Assembly: GCA_963742725.1 (NCBI GenBank)
Contig: CAVUMX010000003.1
Coordinates: forward strand, 1,054,001-1,118,000
Direction: 5' to 3'
Source: CAVVAL01 sp963742725
GTDB taxonomy: Bacteria; Actinomycetota; Actinomycetes; Mycobacteriales; Cryptosporangiaceae
Length of the DNA stretch: 64,000 nt
Shown here: one piece after another, positions 33,461 through 42,415 of the stretch
Layout of the letters: the number at the start of each line of letters is the position of its first letter
Numbering within the stretch: position 1 is the first letter of the stretch
The notes under the pieces: model-generated
Told to the model about the DNA's origin: nothing
Database searches by the model: none
What the model saw: only the letters and a program-made list of their open reading frames with translations
Position numbers and translations under genes: made by a program

Positions 33461-35871
33461 TGCTGTGTGCTGAGGCCGTGCTGGACGGCCCACGCGGCGA
33501 CCTGGGCACGGGACCGCAGGTCGAGCTTGGCGCGGATGTGCTCCAGATGCGACTCGGCGGTCCGTTCGGCGATGCGGAGCCGGGCGGCGATCTCACGGTT
33601 GGTGAACCCGTCGGCGACGAGGCGGGCAACGGTCTGCTCGCGGCGGGTAAGTCCGGTGCCGTCGCTCCGGCCTGGTTCGCGCCACTCGCCGCTGGCCGCG
33701 TACGCGAGTGCGGCGTCGGCGTCGAGCTGCTCGCCGGCCAGTTCGTGGCCCCGTGCGGCGGCGCCGGCCTGAGCCCGCGCGGCCACGATGGCCTCGGCGA
33801 ACTGTTCGCGCAGGTCGGTCTCGGGTTCGCTGCTCTGCCGGCGGCGCAGGGCGGCGGCAGCCCCGCCGAGCCGCAGCGCGCGGACGGTGTCGCCCCGCCG
33901 CTGCGCGGTCACCGCGAGCCCTTCGATCATGACAAGCCCGACACTCGTCAGGACGCCCGGCACGAGCGCTTCCTTCAGCCGGTCCTCCGCGGTCTCCGTG
34001 TCGCCGTTGGCGAGCGCCAGCATCGCGCTGGTGTGCAGCCATTCCGGCGGCAGCGGCTGCCGGGCGTGCTCCCGGTACAGCGCGATGCACTCGTCCATCA
34101 GCGCGGCCGCCTGCTCGTACCGGTCCACCTGGACGGCGCCGTACGCGAGGTTCTGCACGCACACCGCCGTGTCCAGCGGCTGGCCGAGCGGCCGCACCAG
34201 CTCGACGCACCGCAGCCGTGACTCGTACGCGGCGGCATGGTCCCCGCTCGCGGCCCGGACGGATGCCAGTGCGCTGACCACGCGGACGTACCGCAGCGGG
34301 TGGGTCGCGGGGTCCTCCAGGATGAGCGCTTCGTCGACGAGCGTCTGCGCCTCGGCCTGGTCGCCCTGCATCAGCGCCAGCCAGGTGGCGTGGGCAAGCG
34401 CGGCGGCGCGACCCGGGTAGGCCGGGCCAGTGGCTGCCAGGGCGTCTCGCAGGATGCGCCGGCCCTCGGTGGCGTGGCCGTGCTGCCGCCAGCAGCGGCC
34501 GAGCGCGGCGGCGACGAGGATGCGGCGATCGTCCGTGCACTCGACCGTCCACTCCAGAGCGTGCAGGAGGTTGTCCTGCTCGGCGTCCAACGGTTCGATC
34601 TCCTCGTACGAGCGGTGCACCCGCTCGCCGACGATCGGATCGGCCAGGTCGATCAGCCAGGTCACGAGCCGTTCGAAGGCGTCGTCCTTCTCGCCGGCCG
34701 CGGTGAGCCGATCGCGGCCGTACAGGCGGATCGACTCCAGCTGCCGGAACCGTCCGCCGGGCTCGGCGACCACCAGCGACTTCGCCTCCAGGCTGGCGAG
34801 CAGGTCCAGGACCTGGTGCGCCGGTACGCCCTCGCCCGCGCAGACGGCCGTCGCGCCGTCGACGGTGAATCCGCCCGCCATCACCGACAGCCGCCGGAAC
34901 GCCGCCTGTTCGGCCTTTTCGAGGAGGTCGAAGCTCCACTCGATCGCGGCGCGCAGGTCGCGGTGGCGGGTCGCGGCCGTCCGGAAACCGCCGGTGAGCA
35001 GCCCGAACCGGTCGTCGAGCCGGTCGTGGATCTCCTCGACCGGCAGCAGCCGGATACGCCGCGCGGCCAGTTCGATCGCGAGCGGGTTGCCGTCGAGCCG
35101 GGCGCAGACAGCGGCGATGTGCGGGCCGTTGTCCCGGGTGAGCTGGAACCCGGGCGACACCGCGCGCGCCCGCTCCACGAACAACCGCACGGCCCCGGAC
35201 GCGAGCAGCCCCGCCCGCCCGGACGACATCGGCAGCGTCAGCTCGCCGAGCCGGTAGCTCAGCTCGCCGGGAACGTCGAGGGCTTCGCGGCTGGTGGCGA
35301 GGATCGTCAGGCCGGGGCAGGCCCGCAGCAGCTCGGCCGCGAGATCGGCGCACGCCGCCACGACGTGCTCGCAGTTGTCCAGCACCAGCAGTGCCGGGCC
35401 GCCGCCGAGGGCCTCGGCGATCGACTCCGGCATCGCCCGGCCGGCCTGCTCGCGGACCTCTATGGCGGCGGCCACGTACTGGGGGAGGAGGTCGCCGCTG
35501 GTCAGCGATGCCAGCTCGACGCTCCAGACGCCCCCGGCGTACCGGCCGCCGACGCGCGCCGCGACCTCGTACGCGAGCCGGGTCTTGCCCGCGCCGCCGG
35601 TCCCGAGCAGCGTGACGAGGCGGGAGCCGCGCAGGATCCGCTCCAGGTTGGCGACCTCGACGTCCCGGCCGACGAGCGGGTCGAGCGCGGCCGGCAACGC
35701 GGGCGGCCGGGGAGGCGGCGCGGCCGGGGCCGGGGACTTGGCCCGGCGGCGGTACGAGCGCTGCCGGCACGCGTTGGAGCAGAACCGGGCCGGCCGGCCC
35801 GTGCGCCCGCCGCGGCCGTCGGGGGCGGGCAGTTCGCCGTCGCAGAATTCGCAGCGACGCGGGGTCGGCAT
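33457..35871 (-). CDS. LuxR family regulator with N-terminal CxxC/FCSNAC zinc-finger-like segment and NB-ARC-type ATPase
   Basis: This 804-residue protein has four cysteines at 7, 10, 31 and 35 (CEFC ... FCSNACRQRSYRRR), a small zinc-finger-like unit common in actinobacteria. An STAND/NB-ARC-type ATPase follows: Walker A GTGGAGKT at 91-98, LLVLDNCEHV, ILATSREALDVPGE, LDGNPLAIELAA. A TPR-like region and a C-terminal LuxR helix-turn-helix (LTRREQTVARLVADGFTNREIAARL) complete it. Having possible DNA-binding parts at both ends is notable. GAGGAGG precedes ATG 35871. It converges on the ECF gene, the stop codons overlapping. Confidence 0.88.
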   Translation of the reverse strand: MPTPRRCEFCDGELPAPDGRGGRTGRPARFCSNACRQRSYRRRAKSPAPAAPPPRPPALPAALDPLVGRDVEVANLERILRGSRLVTLLGTGGAGKTRLAYEVAARVGGRYAGGVWSVELASLTSGDLLPQYVAAAIEVREQAGRAMPESIAEALGGGPALLVLDNCEHVVAACADLAAELLRACPGLTILATSREALDVPGELSYRLGELTLPMSSGRAGLLASGAVRLFVERARAVSPGFQLTRDNGPHIAAVCARLDGNPLAIELAARRIRLLPVEEIHDRLDDRFGLLTGGFRTAATRHRDLRAAIEWSFDLLEKAEQAAFRRLSVMAGGFTVDGATAVCAGEGVPAHQVLDLLASLEAKSLVVAEPGGRFRQLESIRLYGRDRLTAAGEKDDAFERLVTWLIDLADPIVGERVHRSYEEIEPLDAEQDNLLHALEWTVECTDDRRILVAAALGRCWRQHGHATEGRRILRDALAATGPAYPGRAAALAHATWLALMQGDQAEAQTLVDEALILEDPATHPLRYVRVVSALASVRAASGDHAAAYESRLRCVELVRPLGQPLDTAVCVQNLAYGAVQVDRYEQAAALMDECIALYREHARQPLPPEWLHTSAMLALANGDTETAEDRLKEALVPGVLTSVGLVMIEGLAVTAQRRGDTVRALRLGGAAAALRRRQSSEPETDLREQFAEAIVAARAQAGAAARGHELAGEQLDADAALAYAASGEWREPGRSDGTGLTRREQTVARLVADGFTNREIAARLRIAERTAESHLEHIRAKLDLRSRAQVAAWAVQHGLSTQH

Positions 35872-35946
35872 CGGCCCCTCCTCACGTCACACGGTGGCAC
35901 CGCCGTGGGAGATCGTACGCGGCCCTCCGGTAGCGTCGGCTGTCTC

Positions 35947-37584
35947 ATGAGCGCCACTCTCGTAGCCAAAGACCTCGCCGCCGGGCACGGCGACCGCGCC
36001 CTCTTCTCCGGACTGGACCTCGTCGTCGCGCCGGGCGACGTCGTCGGGCTGGTGGGCGCCAACGGTGCCGGAAAGTCCACGCTGCTGCGGATGCTGGCCG
36101 GTCTCGCAGTCCCCGAGCAGGGCACCATCCAGCTCAGCCCGCCGGCGGCGACCGTCGGCCACCTGCCGCAGGAGCCGGACCGCCGTCCCGGCGAGACAGT
36201 CCGCGCGTTCCTCGCCCGCCGCACCGGCGTCACGGCCGCCCAGGCCGAACTCGACGCCGCCACGGGCGCGCTGACCGAAGGCGCGGCCGGCTCCGACGAC
36301 GCGTACGCCCACGCGCTGGAGCGGTGGCTCGCCCTCGGCGGCGCCGATCTGGACGACCGTGCCGGCGAGGTCGCCGCCGATCTCGGCCTGGCCGTCGACC
36401 TGGACCAGCCGATGACCGCGCTGTCCGGCGGCCAGGCCGCCCGCGCCGGCGTGGCGTCCCTGCTGCTCTCCCGCTACGACGTGTTCCTGCTCGACGAGCC
36501 GACGAACGACCTCGATCTGGACGGCCTCGACCGGCTGGAACGGTTCGTCACCGGCCTCCAGGCGGGCACCGTGCTCGTCAGCCACGACCGCGAGTTCCTG
36601 GCCCGGACCGTCACGCGCGTCGTCGAACTCGACCTGGCCCAGCAGCAGGTCCGCACCTATGGCGGCGGGTACGCGGCGTACCTGGAGGAGCGCGAGGTCG
36701 CCCGCCGGCACGCCCGCGAGGCCTACGACGAGTACGCCGACACCCGTTCAGCCCTCGAACAGCGCGGCCGGACCCAGCGCGCGTGGATGGAGAAGGGCGT
36801 CAAGAACGCGCGGCGCAAGGCGACCGACAACGACAAGATCGGCCGCAAGTTCCGGAGCGAGGCGACCGAGAAGCAGGCGTCCAAGGCCCGCCAGACCGAC
36901 CGGATGATCGAGCGGCTCGAAGTCGTCGAGGAGCCCCGCAAGGAGTGGGAGCTGCGGATGGAACTCGCCGCGGCGCCCCGGGCCGGGGCCGTCGTCGCGG
37001 CGGTCCGCGGCGCTGTCGTTGCGCGCGGCGACTTCACGCTCGGGCCGGTCGACCTCCAGATCGACTGGGCCGACAAGGTCGCGATCACCGGCGCGAACGG
37101 GTCTGGCAAGTCGACGCTGCTCGCCGCCCTGCTCGGCCGGGTGGACCTCGCCGCCGGGCACGCGTCCCTCGGCCCCGGCGTCGTCGTCGGCGAGATCGAC
37201 CAGGCCCGCGGGCTGTTCCTCGGCGACGAACCGCTCATCGACGCGTTCGGCGCGGCCGTGCCGGACCTGCTGACGGCCGACGTCCGGACCCTGCTCGCCA
37301 AGTTCGGCCTGCGCGCCGCCCACGTGCTGCGGCCCGCCGCCACCCTGTCACCGGGGGAGCGCACCCGCGCCGCGCTCGCGCTGCTCCAGGCCCGTGGCAC
37401 GAACCTGCTCATCCTCGACGAGCCAACCAACCACCTCGACCTGCCCGCGATCGAACAGCTCGAAGCCGCCCTCGCGGACTACCCCGGCACGCTGCTGCTG
37501 GTCACCCACGACCGCCGCATGCTCGACTCGGTCACCACCAACCGCCGCTTCGAGGTCGACGCCGGCAAGGTGACGGAGCTGTAG
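35947..37584 (+). CDS. ABC-F family ATPase (ribosome-associated)
   Basis: This 545-residue protein has two ABC ATPase domains and no membrane segments. Walker A 1 is GANGAGKS (37-44), signature LSGGQAAR and Walker B FLLDEPTNDLD; Walker A 2 is GANGSGKS, signature LSPGERTR and Walker B LILDEPTNHLD. A charged interdomain linker (about 225-315, with RRKATDNDKIGRKF) is the part that reaches into the ribosome in this family. Some ABC-F proteins protect ribosomes from antibiotics, others tune translation; the sequence alone does not decide. TAGCGT 10 nt before ATG 35947 suggests a very short leader. Confidence 0.92.
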   Translation: MSATLVAKDLAAGHGDRALFSGLDLVVAPGDVVGLVGANGAGKSTLLRMLAGLAVPEQGTIQLSPPAATVGHLPQEPDRRPGETVRAFLARRTGVTAAQAELDAATGALTEGAAGSDDAYAHALERWLALGGADLDDRAGEVAADLGLAVDLDQPMTALSGGQAARAGVASLLLSRYDVFLLDEPTNDLDLDGLDRLERFVTGLQAGTVLVSHDREFLARTVTRVVELDLAQQQVRTYGGGYAAYLEEREVARRHAREAYDEYADTRSALEQRGRTQRAWMEKGVKNARRKATDNDKIGRKFRSEATEKQASKARQTDRMIERLEVVEEPRKEWELRMELAAAPRAGAVVAAVRGAVVARGDFTLGPVDLQIDWADKVAITGANGSGKSTLLAALLGRVDLAAGHASLGPGVVVGEIDQARGLFLGDEPLIDAFGAAVPDLLTADVRTLLAKFGLRAAHVLRPAATLSPGERTRAALALLQARGTNLLILDEPTNHLDLPAIEQLEAALADYPGTLLLVTHDRRMLDSVTTNRRFEVDAGKVTEL

Positions 37585-37671
37585 CGCCGCTCGCCGCCGG
37601 GCTGGCCGCCGGCAGCGGGCGCCGCTCCGGGCGTCGGCTCGGCGCCGGCCCGCCGCAACTGTCTCCGCCGC

Positions 37672-37735
37672 AACTGTCGGGGATATCGGGGTATCCGGTG
37701 TCCGGATACAGGACGGGATCCCGAACAGTCCGGTT
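37672..37735. repeat. 64-bp palindromic element, family 1, copy B
   Basis: Starts AACTGTCGGGGATATCGGGG and ends CCGAACAGTCCGGTT. This copy has the best inner fold: GTATCCGG and CCGGATAC pair across three bases. It lies between the convergent ABC-F and deaminase-like genes. The stretch 37587-37671 before it is GC-rich and holds an extra CCGCAACTGTC half, so the left end is partly duplicated. Confidence 0.8.
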
Positions 37736-37826
37736 CGCGGCGGCGGGCGGCGGCGGGTGGTCGGCGGCGTCGGCGGCGGCGTCGGTCGGCGTCGGGCGGC
37801 AGCGGGCGGCGACGGCGGCGCGGGGT

Positions 37827-38780
37827 TTACTCGGCCAGCCAGGTGTCGATGCCGGCGAGGAGGTGAGCGGCGATGTCCGGTGGGGCGGTGGACGCCCGGA
37901 CGGAGTCGCGGGCCAGATCCGCGAGGTCGGTGTCGGTGCAGCCCAGCAGGTCCCGGGCGATCGCGTACTGGCCGGCGAGGCCGGTCCCGAAGATCAGCGG
38001 GTCGTCGCTGCCGAGGACGACCGGTACCCCGGCGGCGCGCAGGGTGGCGAGCGGCACGGCGTCCAGCGCGGGGCCGCCGAACGGCGGGTACGAGGTGGGG
38101 CACACCTCCAGTGCGATCCCGGCCGCGGCGAGCAGATCGAGCGTCGCCGGGTCCTCGGCCGCGCGCAGCCCGTGGCCGACGCGCCGCGCGCCCAGCAGCT
38201 CGACGCACTCCCGGACGTGGCCCGCGCCGAGATAGAACCCGCCGTGCGGCGCCACCAGCAGCCCCGCGTCGCGCGCGAGCCGCGCAGCCGGCGCGAACGC
38301 GGCCACGTCTCCCCGCCGCTCGTCATTGGAGATCCCGAACCCGACCACGCCGGCGTACGCGGCGGCGACGCGGGCGGCGGCGACGGTCACGTCCGGCGGC
38401 GCCGCCCAGCTCGTCGCGACGATCACGCCGACGGGGATCGGCGACCGCGAGGCCCCGTCCAGGACCGCCTCGACGACCGGTTCCAGCCCTCCGAGGTGGG
38501 CGGCGTACGACGTGGGATCGACCTGGATCTCCAGCCAGCCGGCACCGTCGGCGGCGTCGTCCGTCGCCGCTTCGACGACGACACGGGCGATGTCGCCGGC
38601 CGTGCGCAGGGCGGCGCGGGCGGCGGAGTACCGGCCCTGGAAGGCGTCCCAGGCGTGCACGGTTCCCGGCTCCAGCGGCGGCACCGACCCGCCCAGCTCG
38701 GCCAGCGTGGACGGCCGCATCGCGCCCGTCAGATGGAGATGCAGATGCGCTTTGGGCAGCGTCCGGATACCGCGTTTCAC
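37827..38780 (-). CDS. Adenosine deaminase-like metal-dependent hydrolase lacking the catalytic Glu
   Basis: This 317-residue protein has the ADA/AMP-deaminase barrel: KAHLHLHLTGAMRP with the N-terminal HxH metal ligands, the strand with RRVGHGLRAAEDP, EVCPTS, and GSDDPLIFGT with the metal-binding Asp. The catalytic motif, normally HAGE, reads HGGF at 179-182, so the Glu that protonates the purine ring is Phe. It may use another substrate or bind without deaminating. GTG 38780 overlaps the helicase stop by 4 bp (GTGA), so the two genes are coupled, which is unusual for this family. Confidence 0.8.
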   Translation of the reverse strand: MKRGIRTLPKAHLHLHLTGAMRPSTLAELGGSVPPLEPGTVHAWDAFQGRYSAARAALRTAGDIARVVVEAATDDAADGAGWLEIQVDPTSYAAHLGGLEPVVEAVLDGASRSPIPVGVIVATSWAAPPDVTVAAARVAAAYAGVVGFGISNDERRGDVAAFAPAARLARDAGLLVAPHGGFYLGAGHVRECVELLGARRVGHGLRAAEDPATLDLLAAAGIALEVCPTSYPPFGGPALDAVPLATLRAAGVPVVLGSDDPLIFGTGLAGQYAIARDLLGCTDTDLADLARDSVRASTAPPDIAAHLLAGIDTWLAE

Positions 38781-41275
38781 AGCTGGTCGACGGCGGTGAT
38801 GGTGACGACGGCGGTGCCGGCCTCGTCGGACGCGGCCAGATCGACCTCCGCGCTGATGCCCCAGTCGTGGTCGCCGGCCGGGTCGTCGAAGATCTGCCGG
38901 ACCACCCACTTGGTCGGCTGCTCGTCGATCATCAGCAGCTTCGGGCCGCGGGCGTCCGGGCCGGTGCCGATCTGGTCGTGCTCGGCGAAGTACGGCGCCA
39001 GAGCCTCGGCCCAGCCGAGGTCGGGATCCAGCTCGTCGAGGTCCCACCAGCGCCGCAGCGCGGCCAGCTCGACGCGGCGGAACAGCGCGTTGCGGACGAG
39101 GACGCGGAACGCGCGGGTGTTGCGCGTGACGGCCGGCGGGCGCTCGTCGACCGGGGCCGTGGCCGGCACGGCGCCGGGGCTGGTCAGCTTCTCCCACTCG
39201 TCGAGGAGGCTGGAGTCGACCTGGCGTACCAGTTCGCCCAGCCATTCGACGAGGTCCTGGAGTTCCTCGGTCTTCGCCTCGTCCGGAACCGTCTGTTTGA
39301 CGGCCTTGTAGGCGTCGGCGAGGTACCGCAGCACCAGGCCCTCGGACCGGGACAGGTTGTAGAAGGCGACGTAGTCCACGAACGTCATGGCCCGCTCGTA
39401 CATGTCGCGGGCGACGGACTTGGGCGACAGCTCGTGGTCGGCGACCCACGGGTGCCCGCGCTTGTACGTCTGGTACGCGTGGTTCAGCAGCTCGGCCAGC
39501 GGCTTGGGGTGGGTGACCTCGTCGAGCAGCTCCATGCGCTCCTCGTACTCGATGCCGTCCGCCTTCATCTGCGCCACGGCCTCGCCGCGCGCCTTGAACT
39601 GCTGCGCGGACAGGACCTGACGCGGATCGTCCAGGGTGGACTCGATGACGGACAGCACGTCCAGGGCGTATGACGGCGAGTCGCGGTCGAGCAGCCCGAT
39701 CGCGGCCAGGGCGAACGGCGACAGCGGCTGGTTGAGCGCGAAGTCGAACTGGAGGTCGACGGTGACCCGGATCGACCGGCCCTCCTCGTCGGGCGTGTCG
39801 AGCCGTTCGACGACGCCGCCCGCGAGCAGCGCCCGGTACATGGCGATCGCCCGGCGGGCGTGCTTGAGCTGCGCGTGCCGGGACTCGTGGTTGTCCTCGA
39901 CGAGGTGCCGCATCGCGGCGAACGCGTCGCCGGGCCGCCCGATGACGTTGAGCAGCATGGCGTGGCTGATCCCGAAGCTGGACGTCAGCGGCTCGGGCTC
40001 GGCGGCGACCAGCTTCTCGTACGACGGCTCGCCCCACGACACGAACCCCTCGGGCGCCTTCTTACGCACCCACTTGCGGCGCTTCTTCGGATCGTCGCCC
40101 ATCTTCGCCAGGGCCTTCGCGTTCTCCACCACGTGCTCGGGCGCCTGGACGACGACGTTGCCGACCGTGTCGTACCCGGCCCGTCCGGCCCGCCCGGCGA
40201 TCTGGTGGAACTCCCGTGCCTTCAGATGCCTGGTCCGGACGCCGTCGTACTTGGTCAGCGCCGTGAACACGACCGTCCGGATCGGGACGTTGATGCCGAC
40301 GCCCAGCGTGTCCGTCCCGCAGATGACCTTGAGCAGGCCGGCCTGCGCGAGCTGCTCCACGAGGCGGCGGTACTTCGGCAGCATGCCCGCGTGGTGCACG
40401 CCGATGCCGTGGCGCACCAGCCGCGACAGCGTCTTGCCGAACCCGGCCGTGAAGCGGAACTCGCCGATCAGCTCGGCGATGGCGTCCTTCTCGGCGCGGG
40501 TCGACACGTTGACGCTCATCAGCGACTGGGCCCGCTCCAGCGCGGACGCCTGCGTGAAGTGCACGACGTAGATCGGCGCCTGCCGGGTGCCGAGCAGATC
40601 CTCGATCGTCTCGTGCAGCGGCGTCATGACGTACGAGAAGTGCAGCGGGACCGGCCGCTCGCCGGAGCTGACCACGGCGGTGTCGCGGCCGGTGCGGCGC
40701 GTCAGGTCCTTCTCGAAGCGGGCGACGTCGCCGAGCGTCGCCGACATCAGCACGAACTGCGCGCCGGTCAGCTCCAGCAGCGGCACCTGCCACGCCCAGC
40801 CGCGGTCCGGTTCGGAGTAGAAGTGGAACTCGTCCATGACGATCTGGCCGACGTCGGCGGCCCCGCCGTCGCGCAACGCGATGTTGGCGAGGATCTCGGC
40901 CGTGCAGCAGATGATCGGCGCGCCCGCGTTGACGCTGGAGTCGCCCGTCATCATGCCGACGTTCGCCGGCCCGAACGTGGCGCACAGCGCGAAGAACTTC
41001 TCCGAGACGAGCGCCTTGATCGGCGCCGTGTAGAAGCTGCGCCGCCCCTGCGCCATCGCCGTGAAGTGCGCGCCGACCGCGACCAGGCTCTTGCCCGACC
41101 CCGTCGGCGTGCTCAGGATCACGTTCGCCCCGGACACGATCTCCATCAGCGCCTCCTGCTGCGCCGGGTAGAGATCGAGGCCCTCGCCGGCGGCCCACGC
41201 GGTGAACGCGTCGTACAGGGCGTCGGCGTCGGGGCTCGCCGGGAGGCGGTCGGTGAGCGTCTGGGTGATCGACAT
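38777..41275 (-). CDS. Ski2-like DEAD/DEAH-box RNA/DNA helicase (DUF3516 type)
   Basis: This 832-residue helicase has Walker A TPTGSGKS at 56-63, TAPIKALVSEK, the DEFH box (MDEFHFYSEPDRG), MSATLGD, the motif V region GTDTLGVGINVP and motif VI QIAGRAGRAGYDT. The C-terminal half matches the DUF3516 region of actinobacterial helicases (PLAELLNHAYQTYKRGHPWV, QPTKWVVRQIFDDP). Biological role in this group is not settled; Ski2 relatives act in RNA turnover. The frame continues 40 codons upstream, but ATG 41275 is the natural start. It is divergent from the NlpC/P60 gene. Confidence 0.9.
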   Translation of the reverse strand: MSITQTLTDRLPASPDADALYDAFTAWAAGEGLDLYPAQQEALMEIVSGANVILSTPTGSGKSLVAVGAHFTAMAQGRRSFYTAPIKALVSEKFFALCATFGPANVGMMTGDSSVNAGAPIICCTAEILANIALRDGGAADVGQIVMDEFHFYSEPDRGWAWQVPLLELTGAQFVLMSATLGDVARFEKDLTRRTGRDTAVVSSGERPVPLHFSYVMTPLHETIEDLLGTRQAPIYVVHFTQASALERAQSLMSVNVSTRAEKDAIAELIGEFRFTAGFGKTLSRLVRHGIGVHHAGMLPKYRRLVEQLAQAGLLKVICGTDTLGVGINVPIRTVVFTALTKYDGVRTRHLKAREFHQIAGRAGRAGYDTVGNVVVQAPEHVVENAKALAKMGDDPKKRRKWVRKKAPEGFVSWGEPSYEKLVAAEPEPLTSSFGISHAMLLNVIGRPGDAFAAMRHLVEDNHESRHAQLKHARRAIAMYRALLAGGVVERLDTPDEEGRSIRVTVDLQFDFALNQPLSPFALAAIGLLDRDSPSYALDVLSVIESTLDDPRQVLSAQQFKARGEAVAQMKADGIEYEERMELLDEVTHPKPLAELLNHAYQTYKRGHPWVADHELSPKSVARDMYERAMTFVDYVAFYNLSRSEGLVLRYLADAYKAVKQTVPDEAKTEELQDLVEWLGELVRQVDSSLLDEWEKLTSPGAVPATAPVDERPPAVTRNTRAFRVLVRNALFRRVELAALRRWWDLDELDPDLGWAEALAPYFAEHDQIGTGPDARGPKLLMIDEQPTKWVVRQIFDDPAGDHDWGISAEVDLAASDEAGTAVVTITAVDQL

Positions 41276-41421
41276 GGTGCCCTGATCGTGCCTGGCCCGG
41301 TGGGGGCGCCGCACGCCGGGGGGAGGAAAACGGCGCCTTTTCGTCACCTGTCGGGTCGCCGCCGGGACTGGTGTGGTGGTTGCGGGAATCCGCACATCAG
41401 ATATTCGGAGGACGGAAAGAC

Positions 41422-41502
41422 ATGGCGGTTACACGGGGAACCAGGATCGCGGCGGCTGCCGGCTGGAGTACGCCGGCGGTCGCCGTCGCGGAGTGGTGCT
41501 GA
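41422..41502 (+). CDS. Possible 26-codon upstream ORF of the NlpC/P60 gene
   Basis: ATG 41422 has an excellent ribosome site (GGAGGACGG, 41407-41415). It opens a 26-residue frame (MAVTRGTRIAAAAGWSTPAV...EWC) that stops at TGA 41500-41502. The stop overlaps the GTG start codons of the hydrolase at 41493-41505 in another frame. This layout suggests translational coupling or a leader peptide. It might instead show a frameshift that separated the old start from the gene. Evidence is positional only. Confidence 0.4.
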   Translation: MAVTRGTRIAAAAGWSTPAVAVAEWC

Positions 41503-42368
41503 GCGTGCGGGTCCGGCTGCTGCTGGTCGCTCTGCTCGTCGCCGGTGCCGGTCTCGTCGCGACGGGGGTGGGCGGGTACGGCACCGGCACGGCGGCCGCC
41601 GACGAGACGGCAGCCACCGGGTACCCGGCCAAGGCCGAACTGGCGGGCCGGGACCGGAAGTCCACCGCGGCGACGGAGGTCAGGACCCACGCCGCCGGCA
41701 GCACCGTCGAGATCACGTGCCAGGCGTACGGCGAGTGGGCGTACGGCTCCTTCATCTGGGACCGGACCACGGACGACCTCTGGGTCGCCGACCACTACGT
41801 CAAGACGGGATACGCGGGCTTCGTCCCCGGCATGCCCCGGTGCGACGGCGACCAGCCGTCCGAGCCGCCGCAGTGCGCGCCCGGGCACGGCCGCATCGAC
41901 GGCCCGGCGGGCCCGAGCGGCGGCACGGTGGAGGAGAAGATCGCGCGGGTGCTCGACGTCGCACGGTCGCAGACCGGCCGGGACTACAGCTACGCGTGGG
42001 GCGGCGGCGGCAAGGGCGGCGCGTCCTGCGGCATCGCCGCCGCCAGTCCGGGCGGGTACGTCGACTACGCCCGGCTCGGCTACGACTGCTCCGGCTACAC
42101 GCTGCACGCGTACTGGAAGGGCGCCGGGTTCGACATCGGCGCGCACACCGGCGCCCAGTACGGCACCGGCCGGAAGGTCCCGTACGGCGAGCGCAGGCCC
42201 GGCGACCTGATCTTGTTCGGTACCGACGGCGTCACCTCGCACGTCGGCCTCTACGTCGGCGACGACCGCATGTTGCAGGCGGCACCGCCGCGCGGCACGA
42301 CGAGCGTCGGTGAGGTCGCCGTGCCGGAGAGCAACCGGTTCGCGTCCGTGGTCCGCGTGTTCGGCTGA
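41496..42368 (+). CDS. Secreted NlpC/P60 family peptidoglycan hydrolase
   Basis: About 290 residues. An N-terminal signal/anchor (VRVRLLLVALLVAGAGLVATGVGG) comes first, then an SH3-like region (about 55-115, VEITCQAYGEWAYGSFIWDRT), then the NlpC/P60 catalytic domain. That domain has the nucleophile Cys198 (YDCSGYTLHAYW) and His249 (TSHVGLYVGDD). Family members cut the D-Glu to diamino-acid bond of peptidoglycan stems. The start is uncertain: GTG at 41493, 41496 or 41505 are all in frame. The ribosome site serves the small upstream frame instead. A strong hairpin follows the stop. Confidence 0.88.
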   Translation: MLSVRVRLLLVALLVAGAGLVATGVGGYGTGTAAADETAATGYPAKAELAGRDRKSTAATEVRTHAAGSTVEITCQAYGEWAYGSFIWDRTTDDLWVADHYVKTGYAGFVPGMPRCDGDQPSEPPQCAPGHGRIDGPAGPSGGTVEEKIARVLDVARSQTGRDYSYAWGGGGKGGASCGIAAASPGGYVDYARLGYDCSGYTLHAYWKGAGFDIGAHTGAQYGTGRKVPYGERRPGDLILFGTDGVTSHVGLYVGDDRMLQAAPPRGTTSVGEVAVPESNRFASVVRVFG

Positions 42369-42374
42369 CGGACC

Positions 42375-42414
42375 GCCCGGTCCCGCTGCCCCCCGTTGAG
42401 CAGCGGGGCCGGGC
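42375..42414. terminator. Bidirectional 15-bp hairpin terminator
   Basis: GCCCGGTCCCGCTGC (42375-42389) pairs with GCAGCGGGGCCGGGC (42400-42414) with one T-G pair and a 10-nt loop. It lies between the stop of the NlpC gene and the stop of the convergent small membrane protein, 1 bp from the latter. Confidence 0.8.
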
Positions 42415-42415
42415 C

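Noticed and set aside
35947..37584. Calling the ABC-F protein an antibiotic resistance gene
   Set aside because: No biosynthetic cluster or resistance context is nearby, and ABC-F proteins include housekeeping translation factors.
41276..41421. c-di-AMP (ydaO) riboswitch before the NlpC/P60 gene
   Set aside because: This class often precedes such genes in actinobacteria, but the gap is short and I cannot find its conserved blocks.
41397..42242. 281-codon minus-strand frame over the NlpC/P60 gene
   Set aside because: Shadow frame; the plus strand carries the catalytic Cys and His motifs.
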